From positions 4,588,001 to 4,652,000 of the forward strand of contig JASJZC010000002.1 in the NCBI GenBank assembly GCA_037178855.1: a DNA stretch of 64,000 nucleotides, written 5' to 3'. Shown here piece after piece: positions 24,561 to 34,979 of the stretch (position 1 is its first letter; each line of letters begins with the position of its first letter). The notes beneath the pieces are model-generated. The model was given only the letters and a program-made list of their open reading frames with translations. It did no database searches and was not told where the DNA came from. The position numbers and the translations under genes are program-made. The stretch is from Oscheius sp. JU75 (lineage: Eukaryota; Nematoda; Chromadorea; Rhabditida; Rhabditidae).

Positions 24561-26078
24561 ATGGTCTTCAGAAAATACAAGCCGGTCAAACAATGGGGCA
24601 AAATGGACACGAGGATCTTCAAGCAGATTCTTAACGCCAAGAATAATCGGAAGATGCCATCATTTGAAATTCCCGAGGCTGTAAAGGTACCTGCTCCACA
24701 TTTTCATTACTCATGACAAATTTTAGACACTAGGCGTGACAATTCATGATCCGAACACTCCGGGATTCTTCACAGGAGACCTCGTGAGAAACGAACAGTC
24801 CAAGCTGAGTCATCCAGCTTTCAGAGCACCGAGTATTGAGGTGAATTTCTTCGTTTCCTTACCACCAAATTCAGAGTCACCAGTTCTACAACGAAGTAAA
24901 GTGCTTCTTATTTGATGGCTCCGAGGCGATGAGTGACGGAATGGCACAAGCCTGTGTTCTAAGCAAGGCCATTCTTCGACAAGGGCTGCCCGAATCGATA
25001 GTTCATTCTCATAGCCTTCTCGATTTTACAGAGCAACAGGTTTTCCTCTTTTTATTCCGTTTATAAGTCATGTATCAGGTCAAAGATGCCATTCTACATG
25101 GGGAAAAGTACGATCCGACCCTTGAAAAACTTCCCAAACGGTTCGATCCGGTTCTTTTCTGGATCAAGCATCCTCGGGTCTTCGGAACACCTGTCGTCAA
25201 GCGAAAGTGACCACTTCCTTGACATCTTTTCAACATTTTTCAGTAATATCATTCTGCACAATCTCTACAGAACTGCCTTTCTTACCGGATTGCATTCTGG
25301 AAAGGTGGAGAAACCATTGAGGTTTGTTGCTTTAAAGTTTTTCAAGATTTTCGTGAGTTTAGATGCGACAGAGACGAGCCAATCAGCGGATTCATCCCAT
25401 CTACCGACCTGTTCAAAGATCAGCCCTTTGTTCTCCGCTTCCAGCCACATCTGACCATCCAGGGAGAGAAGCCAGTAGCTCCGTGGGCCAGCTCGGCAGA
25501 AGTTGAAGCTCTCAGGTACGTATCGAGTTTTTTGGCATGAAAAAAAATTATTTCCAGCTCGGAGAAACTGTTCGACATCCATCCAATCAGTCCGCTGATC
25601 GATCTCGGCTCCGATCACATCTACAATAGAGAGAGCGTCGTTGCTCGTCAGTCCTCGAAGCTCTCACTCAATACGATCATGTGGACGCGGGAACAGGACC
25701 AAAAGTATCCCTGGACGACGGAACAGAACGCTGCCAATGCCATTCTTCATACATTCGGAGCAGCCGTGACCGAGGCAGCTCGCGACTCTAAACGTAATTT
25801 AAAAGAGTCGCCTGTGGTTAGTTGCTGTTCTCAAGCTATCTTATCTACCGATTCAGGTCGTGAAAGGTGTACAACTGGTTAATGGGAAATTGGATCTGGT
25901 CGCCTTTCAGCTAAATACTCTCGATTTGAGCGCCAACAACTCGGTCAAAAATGTTGTCTGGATGGAGAAGGCTCTTCCTCTTTACAAAGCCCTGCCTTTC
26001 TACGAGACTTTGACTGAAGTTCACGATCTCAACATGGAAACAGTTCATAAGTTTGCTGCCTTGTTGCTCAGCAGATGA
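24561..26078 (+). CDS. MRPL37: Mitochondrial large ribosomal subunit protein mL37-like
   Basis: About eight exons joined by introns of 34-41 nt give a protein of roughly 400 residues starting at ATG 24561, two bases after a TTTTTCAG acceptor. The N-terminus is basic (MVFRKYKPVKQWGKMD). Internal segments such as FDGSEAMSDGMAQACVLSKAI and NRESVVARQSSKLSLNTIMW match my recollection of the mL37 family, a metazoan-specific protein of the mitochondrial ribosome. There is no transmembrane segment. It ends TGA at 26076-26078. The family call rests on motif memory rather than a catalytic signature, so it is less certain than its neighbours. A related mitochondrial ribosomal protein is the main alternative. 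Confidence 0.55.
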
Positions 26079-26231
26079 CTTTTATGTAGGTTGTTAGGCT
26101 TGTTGATTATTCTTGTTTTGCTACTAAAGTATTCCGCTACTTCTTATCTTTTAATATAATCCGTTTCCTCGGTGTTTATCTCTATTATTATTCAAAATGT
26201 TCCATATAGATGTAAAAAGGTATTCAGTTGA

Positions 26232-29200
26232 ATGAGTGAGGTGTTCGAACTTCAAAAACACGTCAAGTACATTTGCAGAAGCTGGAAGTGTTTCCACGAG
26301 CACTACACCGGTCTTGACGCTAGCAGGTAGTCTATTTTTGTGTAAAAATCTTCATATTCAATTCAGACATACTCTCCTCTACTTTGCACTCTCGGCCGCC
26401 GATCTCCTCGACGAACTCGAGAATATCTTCACGCCGGAGCAGCTGAAAGAGATCACCGACTGGATTTATACCCTTCAAGTCACATCAGAATACGGTAGGC
26501 TGCCTTTTTCTTTTCATTTTTGTGTTCTTCTTCTGTAGAACATGTACTGTGAACCCGAATTGCCTGACTATGGCGTTTCTTCGTACGGTTGGCGCGGTTT
26601 TGGCGGTATTCTTTTCGATCAAGATGGAAAGTTGATCCCTCAATACAATCTGGAGGCAGCGTGGAAGAAGAAAATAGCGCCAGTGAGCGGAATCGATCAA
26701 GGGTTGCTCTTCGACTGTCGAGCCGAGGTTGAATGCACTTTCTCACGACTCTAACCTGGTTAATTTGAAGACCATCTACCGACATCGACTGCCTGGTCAT
26801 TATCGTTTCGACGTAGATCCAATAGCTCTGAAAAATCGAAATTTGATGGCTGTGAAGGCTGAAGGCGATCAAATGACGCTATCCGTTGTGAAGGAGCACT
26901 CAGATCGGAAGATGGTCGAATTCTACGATGTGCAAGTATGTCTCGGCTCTTTTTCCTGGAAACAAGTGTCTGTTTTCAGACCCAGGACTCCTTCCTCCAG
27001 TGCGATCAAGAACCGACATCGACGGTGTATTTGGAAGAGTCGGTAGCAGAACTACGAGATCCTCTCGGGAGCTCCTTCAAGTTGTTTGCTCGAGGACGTC
27101 AGAAGATTTATTCGATCGACAGAAGGAGCCGAGTTAATGAGATTTTCAAAGTATGAATCTGCTGGGTTATTCAAGAAATTCTCTCTAGGCTGGAGTAGTT
27201 TCCTGGGAAGAAAGTCACCTAATTCCGAATGAAATAGTCATCATGGGAACGGATCGAATGCTGTGGACAGGCACGATAGGCAGTAATTTGGCAAGAGTCA
27301 AATGTATCGATGGAGGGAGCATTCGAGTGGGATTATACTCTCACAGGTTCACCAAGTTTTCTTCTAGGATGTCACCTATTCGGATCATCCTCGAGTCCTT
27401 ATCGCAGCGGAATCGCTGAATATTCGAACCTTGGACATACGATCCGACAACGCCGGTTCCTCAAACTTGCTCTTTTCCTCCCCAGGCTTTTCAGAGGTAC
27501 GTGTTTAGAATTTTATTTAGTGTTTAAACAAAATTCAGGAACTGTATCGCAATACAAATTACACTGCAGACGAAAAGATGAAGACTCCCACCTGGTCTCA
27601 CATTCGTCGTCTTCCCAATCAACCCAACAACTTTATCGTGATTTCCTCCTACGCCGTCTTTCTGCTGGATGATCGAGTTCCGGGCAAAGCTATCCTAAGA
27701 AACAATCATTGTCTTCCACGCGGTGCCCAATTCGTTCGAGCAGGAGAGCCGTTCAGTTACGAGAAAGGAGCCATCCAGTCGTTCTATCTGCTCGATCAGT
27801 TCTCTACCGGCCTATGGAAAATGGAGTTGTTTAAACACTCGAACGAGGACTGGTCAGCTGTCCGACCGCTCCACGGAGTTCCCGATCCCAATGACAAGAA
27901 GTTCATCGTTCGGAAACGACGTCCAGAAGACCGCGACTTTGAATATTCGCCTACTAGAGGAATCAGTGTGGTATCGAAAAGTCCGAAAGAGGAGTTTCTC
28001 TTCCGCTACATGGACGATGGCTCTATTATGTACAAAACGTTCCATTACGGCCTCGGAGGGGAGGAGGAGAAACAAATGATGAGAATGTGTCTGCAGAGAA
28101 ATGATCTCTGGAGCAGAGCAAAGGAAGAGGCTGACCGCGAGGCGATGATCGAGATGTTCGGAGAAGAATGGATGCTAGGAAAGGAGAAGAACTGCGAACT
28201 GGTTTGTATAATATTCCTTGTTGATTTCATTCAGTTTTGCAGATTAACGTCCAGGTCGACTGTCCGCCAAGGCGATACAACATAGACTACCCGTTGAATC
28301 CATTTACCAAAGTCGTAGTCAAGCACAAATCCCTGAAACCGCTGAAACCGTGTCATCCCAGAGCCTATTACTCCGCTATTGTCAATCGTTACTTCAAATA
28401 AACAAAGTTCTTTAAAATCCGCACAAACCTTAGAATAATGCCCCTTTTATCATCAGTTTAGCATATAAAGTTTGCAGACTGTCCGTTGAAGGGTTTCCGC
28501 GGATCGCACTCTCTTTCGAGCCCCTATGGCGGTCCACCTCCGGGAACAGGCGACGGAGCTCATCTAGCCCAGACTTACAGGTACTTCCCTTCTACTATAT
28601 AAAGATAAGAAAGTGTTCAGCGCCCTGTGCTCCTTGGTTGTGCTGGGAGATGATCTGAAAAGAGTGGATAGGCGAGGAATTCTAGACACGATCAGATTTT
28701 CGCAAAAGGAGGACGGAAGGTAGATGATGTTCTTTGTAATTTCAAAACCCACCTCTTTCAGCTTTTGGTCCCAAGGAGTCGGCTCGGAGTTCGATATGCG
28801 TTATGTTTTCTGCGCTGTGGCCACGTGTCATATCTTGGGAGATCAGTCAGCTATCGATTGGGAAAAGCTGACCGAATACATTCGAAGAGCGCTGCGATTC
28901 GATGGCGGAATCGGACAGGGAGAAGACGCCGAAAGTCATGGTAAGATTGGCTTTTTTCCTCGTGCAAAATGAGTGCTAGGAGGATCGACCTATTGCGCAG
29001 TCGCCTCGTTGTCTCTGGCTAACAAACTCTGGGACTATTCGGTCCTGTCGGAGAAGGATATTCGGAAACTGATCAAGTGGGCTCTCTGGAAGCAAGACGA
29101 GGGATTCCATGGTCGAGCACACAAGGAGGACGACAGCTGCTATGCTTTCTGGATTGGAGCCACCCTAAAAGTATATTTTTCTACTTGTTTTCTTATAAAA

Positions 29201-29494
29201 GAAGCAGATTCTGAATGCTCACGAGTTTGTCGACGTTGACCGCCTTCGCAACTTCCTCTATCAGGCCCAAGATCTCCATATCGGCGGATTTTGTAAACTG
29301 CTCAATTGCGGATATTCTGGTGAGTTTTTGTCCATATTTTTCTATAAAAGTGACTTTCAGACTTCCTCCACACGTACTTCTCGATTGCGGCTCTCTCCCT
29401 GATGCGCGAACCAACCATCCGTCCCATCAATCCCTCTCTAAACGTCAGTTGTATAGCCTACGACCGTCTCAAAAAGCTTCACTCTAGCTGGTAA
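26232..29494 (+). CDS. PGGT1B: Geranylgeranyltransferase type I beta subunit
   Basis: This is the beta subunit of protein geranylgeranyltransferase I, which attaches C20 prenyl groups to CaaX cysteines of Rho, Rac and Rap proteins. Exon 1 starts at ATG 26232, 4 nt after a TTCAG acceptor. Exon 2 ends at 26494 in IYTLQVTSEY, and the protein resumes at 28478 in CPLKGFRGSHSL. The joint is phase 1 and matches the human family at that point. The 1,983-nt intron between them contains another gene. The later exons carry alpha-alpha barrel repeats (ESHGGSTYCAVASL, GFHGRAHKEDDSCYAFWIG). Zinc ligands Asp and Cys are seen in DDSCY, and the His in DFLHTYF. It ends LKKLHSSW. AATAAA lies at 29592-29597. Confidence 0.9.
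26495..28477 (+). other. Large PGGT1B intron holding a nested gene
   Basis: The donor G|GTAGG at 26495 and acceptor TTTGCAG ending at 28477 bound an intron some fifty times longer than its neighbours. Splicing instead to the nearer acceptor ending at 26538 puts a stop four codons into the next exon, so that site does not serve PGGT1B. It lies 3 nt before the ATG of the nested gene and would suit spliced-leader addition. Confidence 0.75.
26542..28401 (+). CDS. TAF1C/RRN6-like RNA polymerase I initiation factor, nested gene
   Basis: About seven exons with introns of 38-45 nt encode roughly 550 residues from ATG 26542 to TAA 28399-28401. AATAAA overlaps the stop. A beta-propeller-like region is suggested by YSDHPRVLIAAESLNIRTLDI and FIVISSYAVFLLDDRVPGKAI. 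These fit the pattern of TAF1C, the SL1/TIF-IB subunit that helps recruit RNA polymerase I to rDNA promoters: a tyrosine or histidine-proline motif, then LDxR, then LLDDRxPxK. The C-terminus is basic (KHKSLKPLKPCHPRAYY). The family assignment is from memory of these motifs. An unrelated WD-type protein is the alternative. The whole gene sits inside a PGGT1B intron on the same strand. Confidence 0.5.
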
Positions 29495-29591
29495 CTCTGT
29501 CTCTTTCTCTTTCTTGTTATGTAATAATTGTTGTGTACATTTGAACAGTTCCCAGCTCGAAAATACGTACTTTGCCATGCTATAAGGCTCT

Positions 29592-29597
29592 AATAAA
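29592..29597 (+). terminator. AATAAA polyadenylation signal of PGGT1B
   Basis: AATAAA lies about 100 nt after the PGGT1B stop codon and about 95 nt before the first recognised WASH exon. Confidence 0.5.
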
Positions 29598-29690
29598 TCA
29601 TTCGTTTTATCGTGTTTATCGATTTCTGTTGGTTTGGCCCAATGACTTATCTAAACAAATCGAGCATATGGTGTAAACTAGAAGTAACAG

Positions 29691-31414
29691 GTGGATTCAA
29701 AGGCCCCGTTGGTGGACCCGGATTTAAGTCAGGAAGAAACCGTGACGCGGATTCTTCAAGCGACAGCACGGTTCAATGAGGTTGTGCCTATCCCTTGTCA
29801 TCTACATAGATGATTCAGATAGCAAGCGGGGTATTTCGAAGTCTGGATGATAGGATCGGGATTATTTCGAGAGATCTGGACAGAAATGTCGAGAGATTTG
29901 ACTTAGTAAGGAAGAAAATAGCTACCTTGGAGAAGGTACTTCCTTCTTTTTCTCTCAAACTACTGGAGAGTTCAGATGGATACAGCTGTGGTACTGAAAG
30001 CCCCATCAAAATTCCCCGAAGTCGAATATACACCGGCCAGAAGAATCCTTCCGTTTGTTCCGGGAATAGTCGCGTATCCTCACTCTGGTTAGTTCTTACT
30101 CATTCTCTCAAATTGAGCAAATACAGATCTGGAGAAGGCCTTTGTCCCGAAAACGGTCCAAGGGGGATCGATCGATCTGAAGGCGGAATTGGAGCAGCGA
30201 AAACAGTACTTTGCTTCGAGCCAACTGATGCCAGTCGGAATGGAAGACAAAAAAGGTGAGTACTTAATTTATGTTCCTGAAAGCTGTTTCAGAGCGGGTG
30301 ATCCCCGCAAATCTGATCTCCGTGGCCGACCTGTTCTACGGGGACAGCGAACAACCGGCCTTCGACGGAGTCGGCGGTAGCTTCTTGACACATTCTTCCA
30401 GGTCAAAGAGCATGACTTCAAGGTAGTCTTCCGTTTCAATTAATCAGGACAGTATCTTCAGAATGGAGCCAAATAAGACACGAGACAACTTAGAAAGAAC
30501 GGCTCTCGGCGGGAGGAAGAAGCCTGACGAGAATGATCCCTTTTCATTTCGTCCAATGTCTTCCGAAGTCCCGGATCTCGATTTACCTGACTTTCTTCCC
30601 GATTTACCAGGTTTACTGGCTGTTTGTTCATCTTATCCTTATGCTCTAGGCGTCGCTCTCGATGTCGTATTTACCGATCTGCCGCCAGTCACTGTCAGCA
30701 GTCTTCCCGAGTTTGAGACGAAGCCCATTCTTCCCGAAGTCACCATAGCCACTGCTCAAGGTTTTTATTGATTTAACAATTGTATACAAACCGTTTAGTC
30801 TCTCCACAAGCTACGCCGACTGTCACTGTACCACTTCCTCCGGCCCTTCCACCTCCTCCTCCTGTGATGATACCAGCAGCACCTCCACCGCCTCCACCCA
30901 CGTTGATCTCGCCTCCGCCAGCTCCTCCACCACCTCCCCCTCCTAGACTGCAAACGCAGCTAATAAGTCCAGAATCGGATGGAAGGTCAGTCTTCTTCAG
31001 TTTGTGTTCAGAAACTTCAGGCAAAAAAGTGTTTTAAACAAGTTTTAGATCTGACTTGATGGCCGCAATTCGCGCAGCTGGAGGTGCTGGAAAGATGAAG
31101 CTGAAGAGTGCCAAATCTGCTTCGACTACTCGACAGGTCGAAGAGAAACAATCACTTCAAGAAACAAGCGCTCTTCCATCGACTTCCGGCGGAGGAGGCG
31201 ACTTGATGAGCTCGTTGGCTAAAGCACTCGAGGCCAGACGAAAAGGTATTATTTTTTTTCGATTTTTGTGACCAATGATTCAGCCATGACCGGAACCAAA
31301 CAGTCGGAAAAGCCGGGTAAAATTGGCGGCGTTATGAGCCGCATAAGCGACATGATACCGGCTCCGGAGGAGAAAATCGTCGTCGAGGACAGCGGCGGAG
31401 AAGATTGGACCTAA
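29691..31414 (+). CDS. WASHC1: WASH complex subunit 1 (Arp2/3 activator)
   Basis: WASH1 activates Arp2/3 to build branched actin on endosomes. The N-terminal WAHD1 region starts in the first recognised exon (APLVDPDLSQEETV, matching the conserved PLIQPDL region). A middle segment PDLDLPDFLPDLPG and a polyproline tract at about 30826-30950 follow. The C-terminal VCA has a WH2 (RSDLMAAIRAAGGAGKMKL), a second conserved block (GGDLMSSLAKALEARRK) and an acidic end EDSGGEDWT before TAA 31412-31414. At least seven exons are seen. The true start codon is not resolved: the exon beginning at 29691 has no in-frame ATG, and the ATG at 29642 does not join it in phase. A short upstream exon is probably missing from this model. 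Confidence 0.88.
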
Positions 31415-31605
31415 TTTTCATTGTATACTTCGATACTTTGTGGGTAAAACTATTTATTGGTTCATTTTGTGATACTTTCATTCTAGGACAGGCTCTATAT
31501 AAAGATTCTTACTTCTCCATTTTATTATCAAACTCACTGGTTCAGTCCATGTTTATCTTTTGCTCATGGTTTTGTGATCATGAATGATTACAGGGTGAGA
31601 CGTGG

Positions 31606-32035
31606 ATGAGTAATCCGAGCGGCCCATCTCTCTCCGAAGACATCCATTCGCCTGCACCCCATCCAGCCAGAGGAATCTACGGTTTCGCGCTCTACATCGC
31701 CGCCTGGTTCCTGCTCGTCTTCTACCTCATCTGGGCCATTGTTCCGACGCCGATACTCAATCGACTCGGAATCACCTACGTCCCTTCAAAGTATTGGGCA
31801 ATTGCCGGTCCTCTATTAGTTCCGATCGTGATCACAGCCTTCGTCACTATCATTTTCTGCCTCAACCTCATCAATTTCCGAGGTTACGGAGTATTTGACG
31901 ATATTCAGGTTACTCATTGATACTTCTGATAAAAAAATATCCATTTAGGTAGTTGAAAACGATTTTGGTGAGCGAGCCGGCTTCCAAGGTCTTTCTGCCG
32001 AAGAGGCCCGTGTTGAACTCCGTAGGAAACGTTAG
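31606..32035 (+). CDS. PIGP: GPI-GlcNAc transferase subunit P (PIG-P)
   Basis: PIG-P is a small ER membrane subunit of the GPI-GlcNAc transferase, which makes the first GPI intermediate. ATG 31606 follows a GATTACAG acceptor by 12 nt. The PIG-P domain is clear: ARGIYGFALYIAAWFLLVFYL, LGITYVPSKYWAIAGPLLV and a second hydrophobic helix (ITAFVTIIFCLNL) before NFRGYGVFDDIQ. One 40-nt intron interrupts it. Read straight through, the protein ends RRKR at TAG 32033-32035. Alternatively an intron at about 32031-32073 removes that stop and the frame ends at TAG 32091-32093, overlapping the NOA1 start codon. The shorter ending is preferred because it needs no special event. Confidence 0.88.
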
Positions 32036-32086
32036 TTTTTGTCAACTTTTCGATAAATAATGTGTGTTTTCAGTCTCGAGCAAAAG

Positions 32087-34838
32087 ATGCTAGTCAGAGG
32101 GTGTATTCCTGGCGTCCGATTGGCTTCCCGGTCAGCAGCCCGTCGAGAAATGCAAAAACTGGGACAGAGCAGAAGCTCCCAGGTCTCGGAAATTCACAAA
32201 CGACTAGCAGATTACCAACGAATATCGCCCGAGACGGCCGAGGCTTACACCGTCGACTCTTTGATTAGTGAGAGACTTATACAGTGAGATACTTTATAGT
32301 TTTGAACAAAAACGAGAAAGTTTAGAAAAGACGCCAGTTATGGTTCGGTTTTAAAAAGACGAGAAGAGTTGACGGTAGTCAAGCCAGAAATTGTGGAAAG
32401 CTCGTCGGAAACAGCCCCATTTTATCCATTGTCTTCGGAGAGAGTTGATGTGATGGCGACTACCCATATCGATGAAAATGGTACCTTTTTTGCTTGTTTT
32501 TATTGAAACAAGCTTCTAGAACCATCAAATGATCATGAGCCGTGTGACCGCGGATTTTACGTCGCAGCAGGCGAATTTGTCGATGAATATGTTGCCGGAT
32601 CCACGAAAAATATGCCAGAAGGTGATCTGGTCGCGTTAGTTTGTACTTTACAACTTCGAAATTTTTCGAATTCAGTCCGGATCGCATGTATTTCGGTGCC
32701 GAGGATGCAGTGGAACATATCGATTTTCAGCTGCCAGGACAGAGAATAAACGAAATCGACGAAGGAGACTCGTCCGAGACAACTGGTTCAGAATGGACGG
32801 AACAGTTTGGATCAGTGGATCCGGATAGAGCAGCCTCGAAACACTCGTGTAGTGGCTGCGGAGCCAAGGTTCATTGTAAGGTTTGTATTGCCTACTTCTA
32901 GTGCAATTGTGACTCTAATTCAGGACAGCTCGTTGCCCGGATTCCTACCGGTCGAGCTGTTCGACAAGGTGGACAAGGCCAGGACGCTGAAGGATTCTCT
33001 TCTCTGTCGCAGGTGTCATCTCCTCAAGAACCACAATTTTTTGGTTCGTAGTCTTTTTTCCACTTTTATATCCATCTTCAGCTCAACGTGAACGTCTGTT
33101 CGGTGGACTACGCGGCTATGATGTCTCATCTGAAACTCAAAGAGGAAGCTCTGATTCTGCTCGTCGTGGATGTGACCGATCTTCCCGGAAGTATTCATCG
33201 TCATCTCCCGGATATCATCGGATCCAGAAAGCCTATGATTGTTATCGGTTTTTTCCCTTTTTCTTCTATTTCCAATGCAAATTTCAGGAAACAAAGTCGA
33301 TCTCTTGCCACCAGATGCCCGAAGTGGTTATCTGAAACGTTTCCGCGACACTGTCCAATCCGCGGTCGAACAGGCCGGATACCGAAAACACTTCAATATA
33401 CTTCATACGGCACTGGTCAGTGCCAAAACGGGTTACGGTATCGAGGAACTGATTACGGTAGCTTATTGTTTATATTCTATCAAAGTGTTGGCTCAGGAAG
33501 TTCATCTGAAATATACAAATGCCAGGCTCGGTCTCCGAAACGACATGTATATCGTGGGATGTACAAATGCCGGCAAATCGTGAGCGGTTAAAGTTTATTT
33601 TGAAATATTAATAATTCAGAACTCTTTTCAACGCCTTCCTTGGATCGGATCTCTGTAAGGTTCGTGCTGTCGATCTCGTCGAGAGGGCGACTACGTCCGT
33701 TTGGCCTGGAACTACAGTATGTCTTTGTTCAAAGACAAAATGAAAATGACTTCAGATCTCGCTGCTGAAATTTCCGGTCATGAAGCCGTCTCCCTATCGA
33801 CTAGAGATGAGACGCAAGCGTCTCCAGCATCTGCACGTCTGGAAGCAGAAGGAAATGTATTCAAGGAGGCAGCTCCTGCAAGAGACCGGCGATTCACAAT
33901 ACGCCGTGCTGACCGGAGTCATTCAAAACACTTACAAGGTTCTTTTTTCATTATTCATTCAATATAATGCAATCAGGAGGAGGAAGAGAACCTTCAGCCG
34001 GTTGCAATAAAGGACATCGTCAGTGGAGAAGTAGAGACAGAAAAGTCGAGGAGTTGGAACTCACGAGACCCCCTGTTCGCAAAGGGAACATGGTGTTTCG
34101 ACACCCCGGGAACGGTGTGTGAGCATCAGATCGTCTCTCTCTTCACCCTTGACGAGTTGGTCAAGGTTCTGCCGCGAAGACTGCTCGTTCCGAGGACGGC
34201 TCTGGTTCCTGTGGGACATTCCCTCCTGATCGGCGGGGTTGGAAGAATTGACGTCGTAGAGACCAGTCGAGAGCATGCTATTTACGTAAGTTTTTGTATT
34301 CTTTTCTTTAAAATTTTCTTAATATTAGCTGACAACATTTGCCAACGACGATCTACCTCTGAACGTGATGAAGACGGAAGATGTTGACGCCTTCTACAAG
34401 AAATACCTCGAGACGGAGGCGCTCGTGGTACCCAGCGGCAAAGATCGTCTGAAAGATTGGCCCGGTCTAGCCTCAGAGAAGATGTTCGTCAAAGGCTACA
34501 AGGTTTACTCCTTTTTTTATAACAAAAGACAAAGTTTAAGAACAAAAAATTCGAAAAGGCGACTGTCGATATTGTTCTCTCTTCGATTGGATGGGTTTCT
34601 ATCACGACGCCGGATCATCACGTCAAACTGAACGCATGGTCCGTTGCCGGAAAGGGTCTTGCCGTCCGAGAGCCCATTTTACCGTTTTCTGCCTCCTTGC
34701 GCGGCCGAAGGATTCCAGGAACCTACTTTTATAAAGTTTGTTACTTTTTTGTTAGAACCAGCATCATTTATTTAGGTCAATCCGGTGGAGTTTCCCGAAA
34801 ATACTCGCCGAAAACAGAAGCGGAAATTCAAAACATAG
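32087..34838 (+). CDS. NOA1: Mitochondrial GTPase NOA1 (YqeH-like, circularly permuted)
   Basis: NOA1 is a mitochondrial GTPase needed for translation and ribosome assembly. ATG 32087 begins a likely mitochondrial presequence (MLVRGCIPGVRLASRSAARR). A zinc-binding pair of CxxC motifs (CSGCGAKVHC and later CRRC) precedes the GTPase domain. The G motifs occur in permuted order: NKVDLL (G4), then GCTNAGKSTLFNAF (G1), then DTPGT (G3), as in YqeH. A C-terminal region rich in lysine closes at TAG 34836-34838 (RRKQKRKFKT). About ten exons have introns of roughly 40 nt. The start codon lies 13 nt after a GTTTTCAG acceptor and 51 nt past the PIG-P stop, so the two genes probably share a precursor. Confidence 0.9.
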
Positions 34839-34979
34839 ATCTTACTTGTTATGTCGTTTTTGTTAAGCACAGTTGTTATAAACAAGGTTTTGTATATATT
34901 TTTTTAACAGATTGGTTTCAGCCAAAAGTATCTGAAAAAATTTCAGGTATCACTTTATTGCCTCCCAGAATGTCGTAGA

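Noticed and set aside
30773-31024. Glycine-rich minus-strand ORF
   Set aside because: It is the antisense of the WASH1 polyproline tract.
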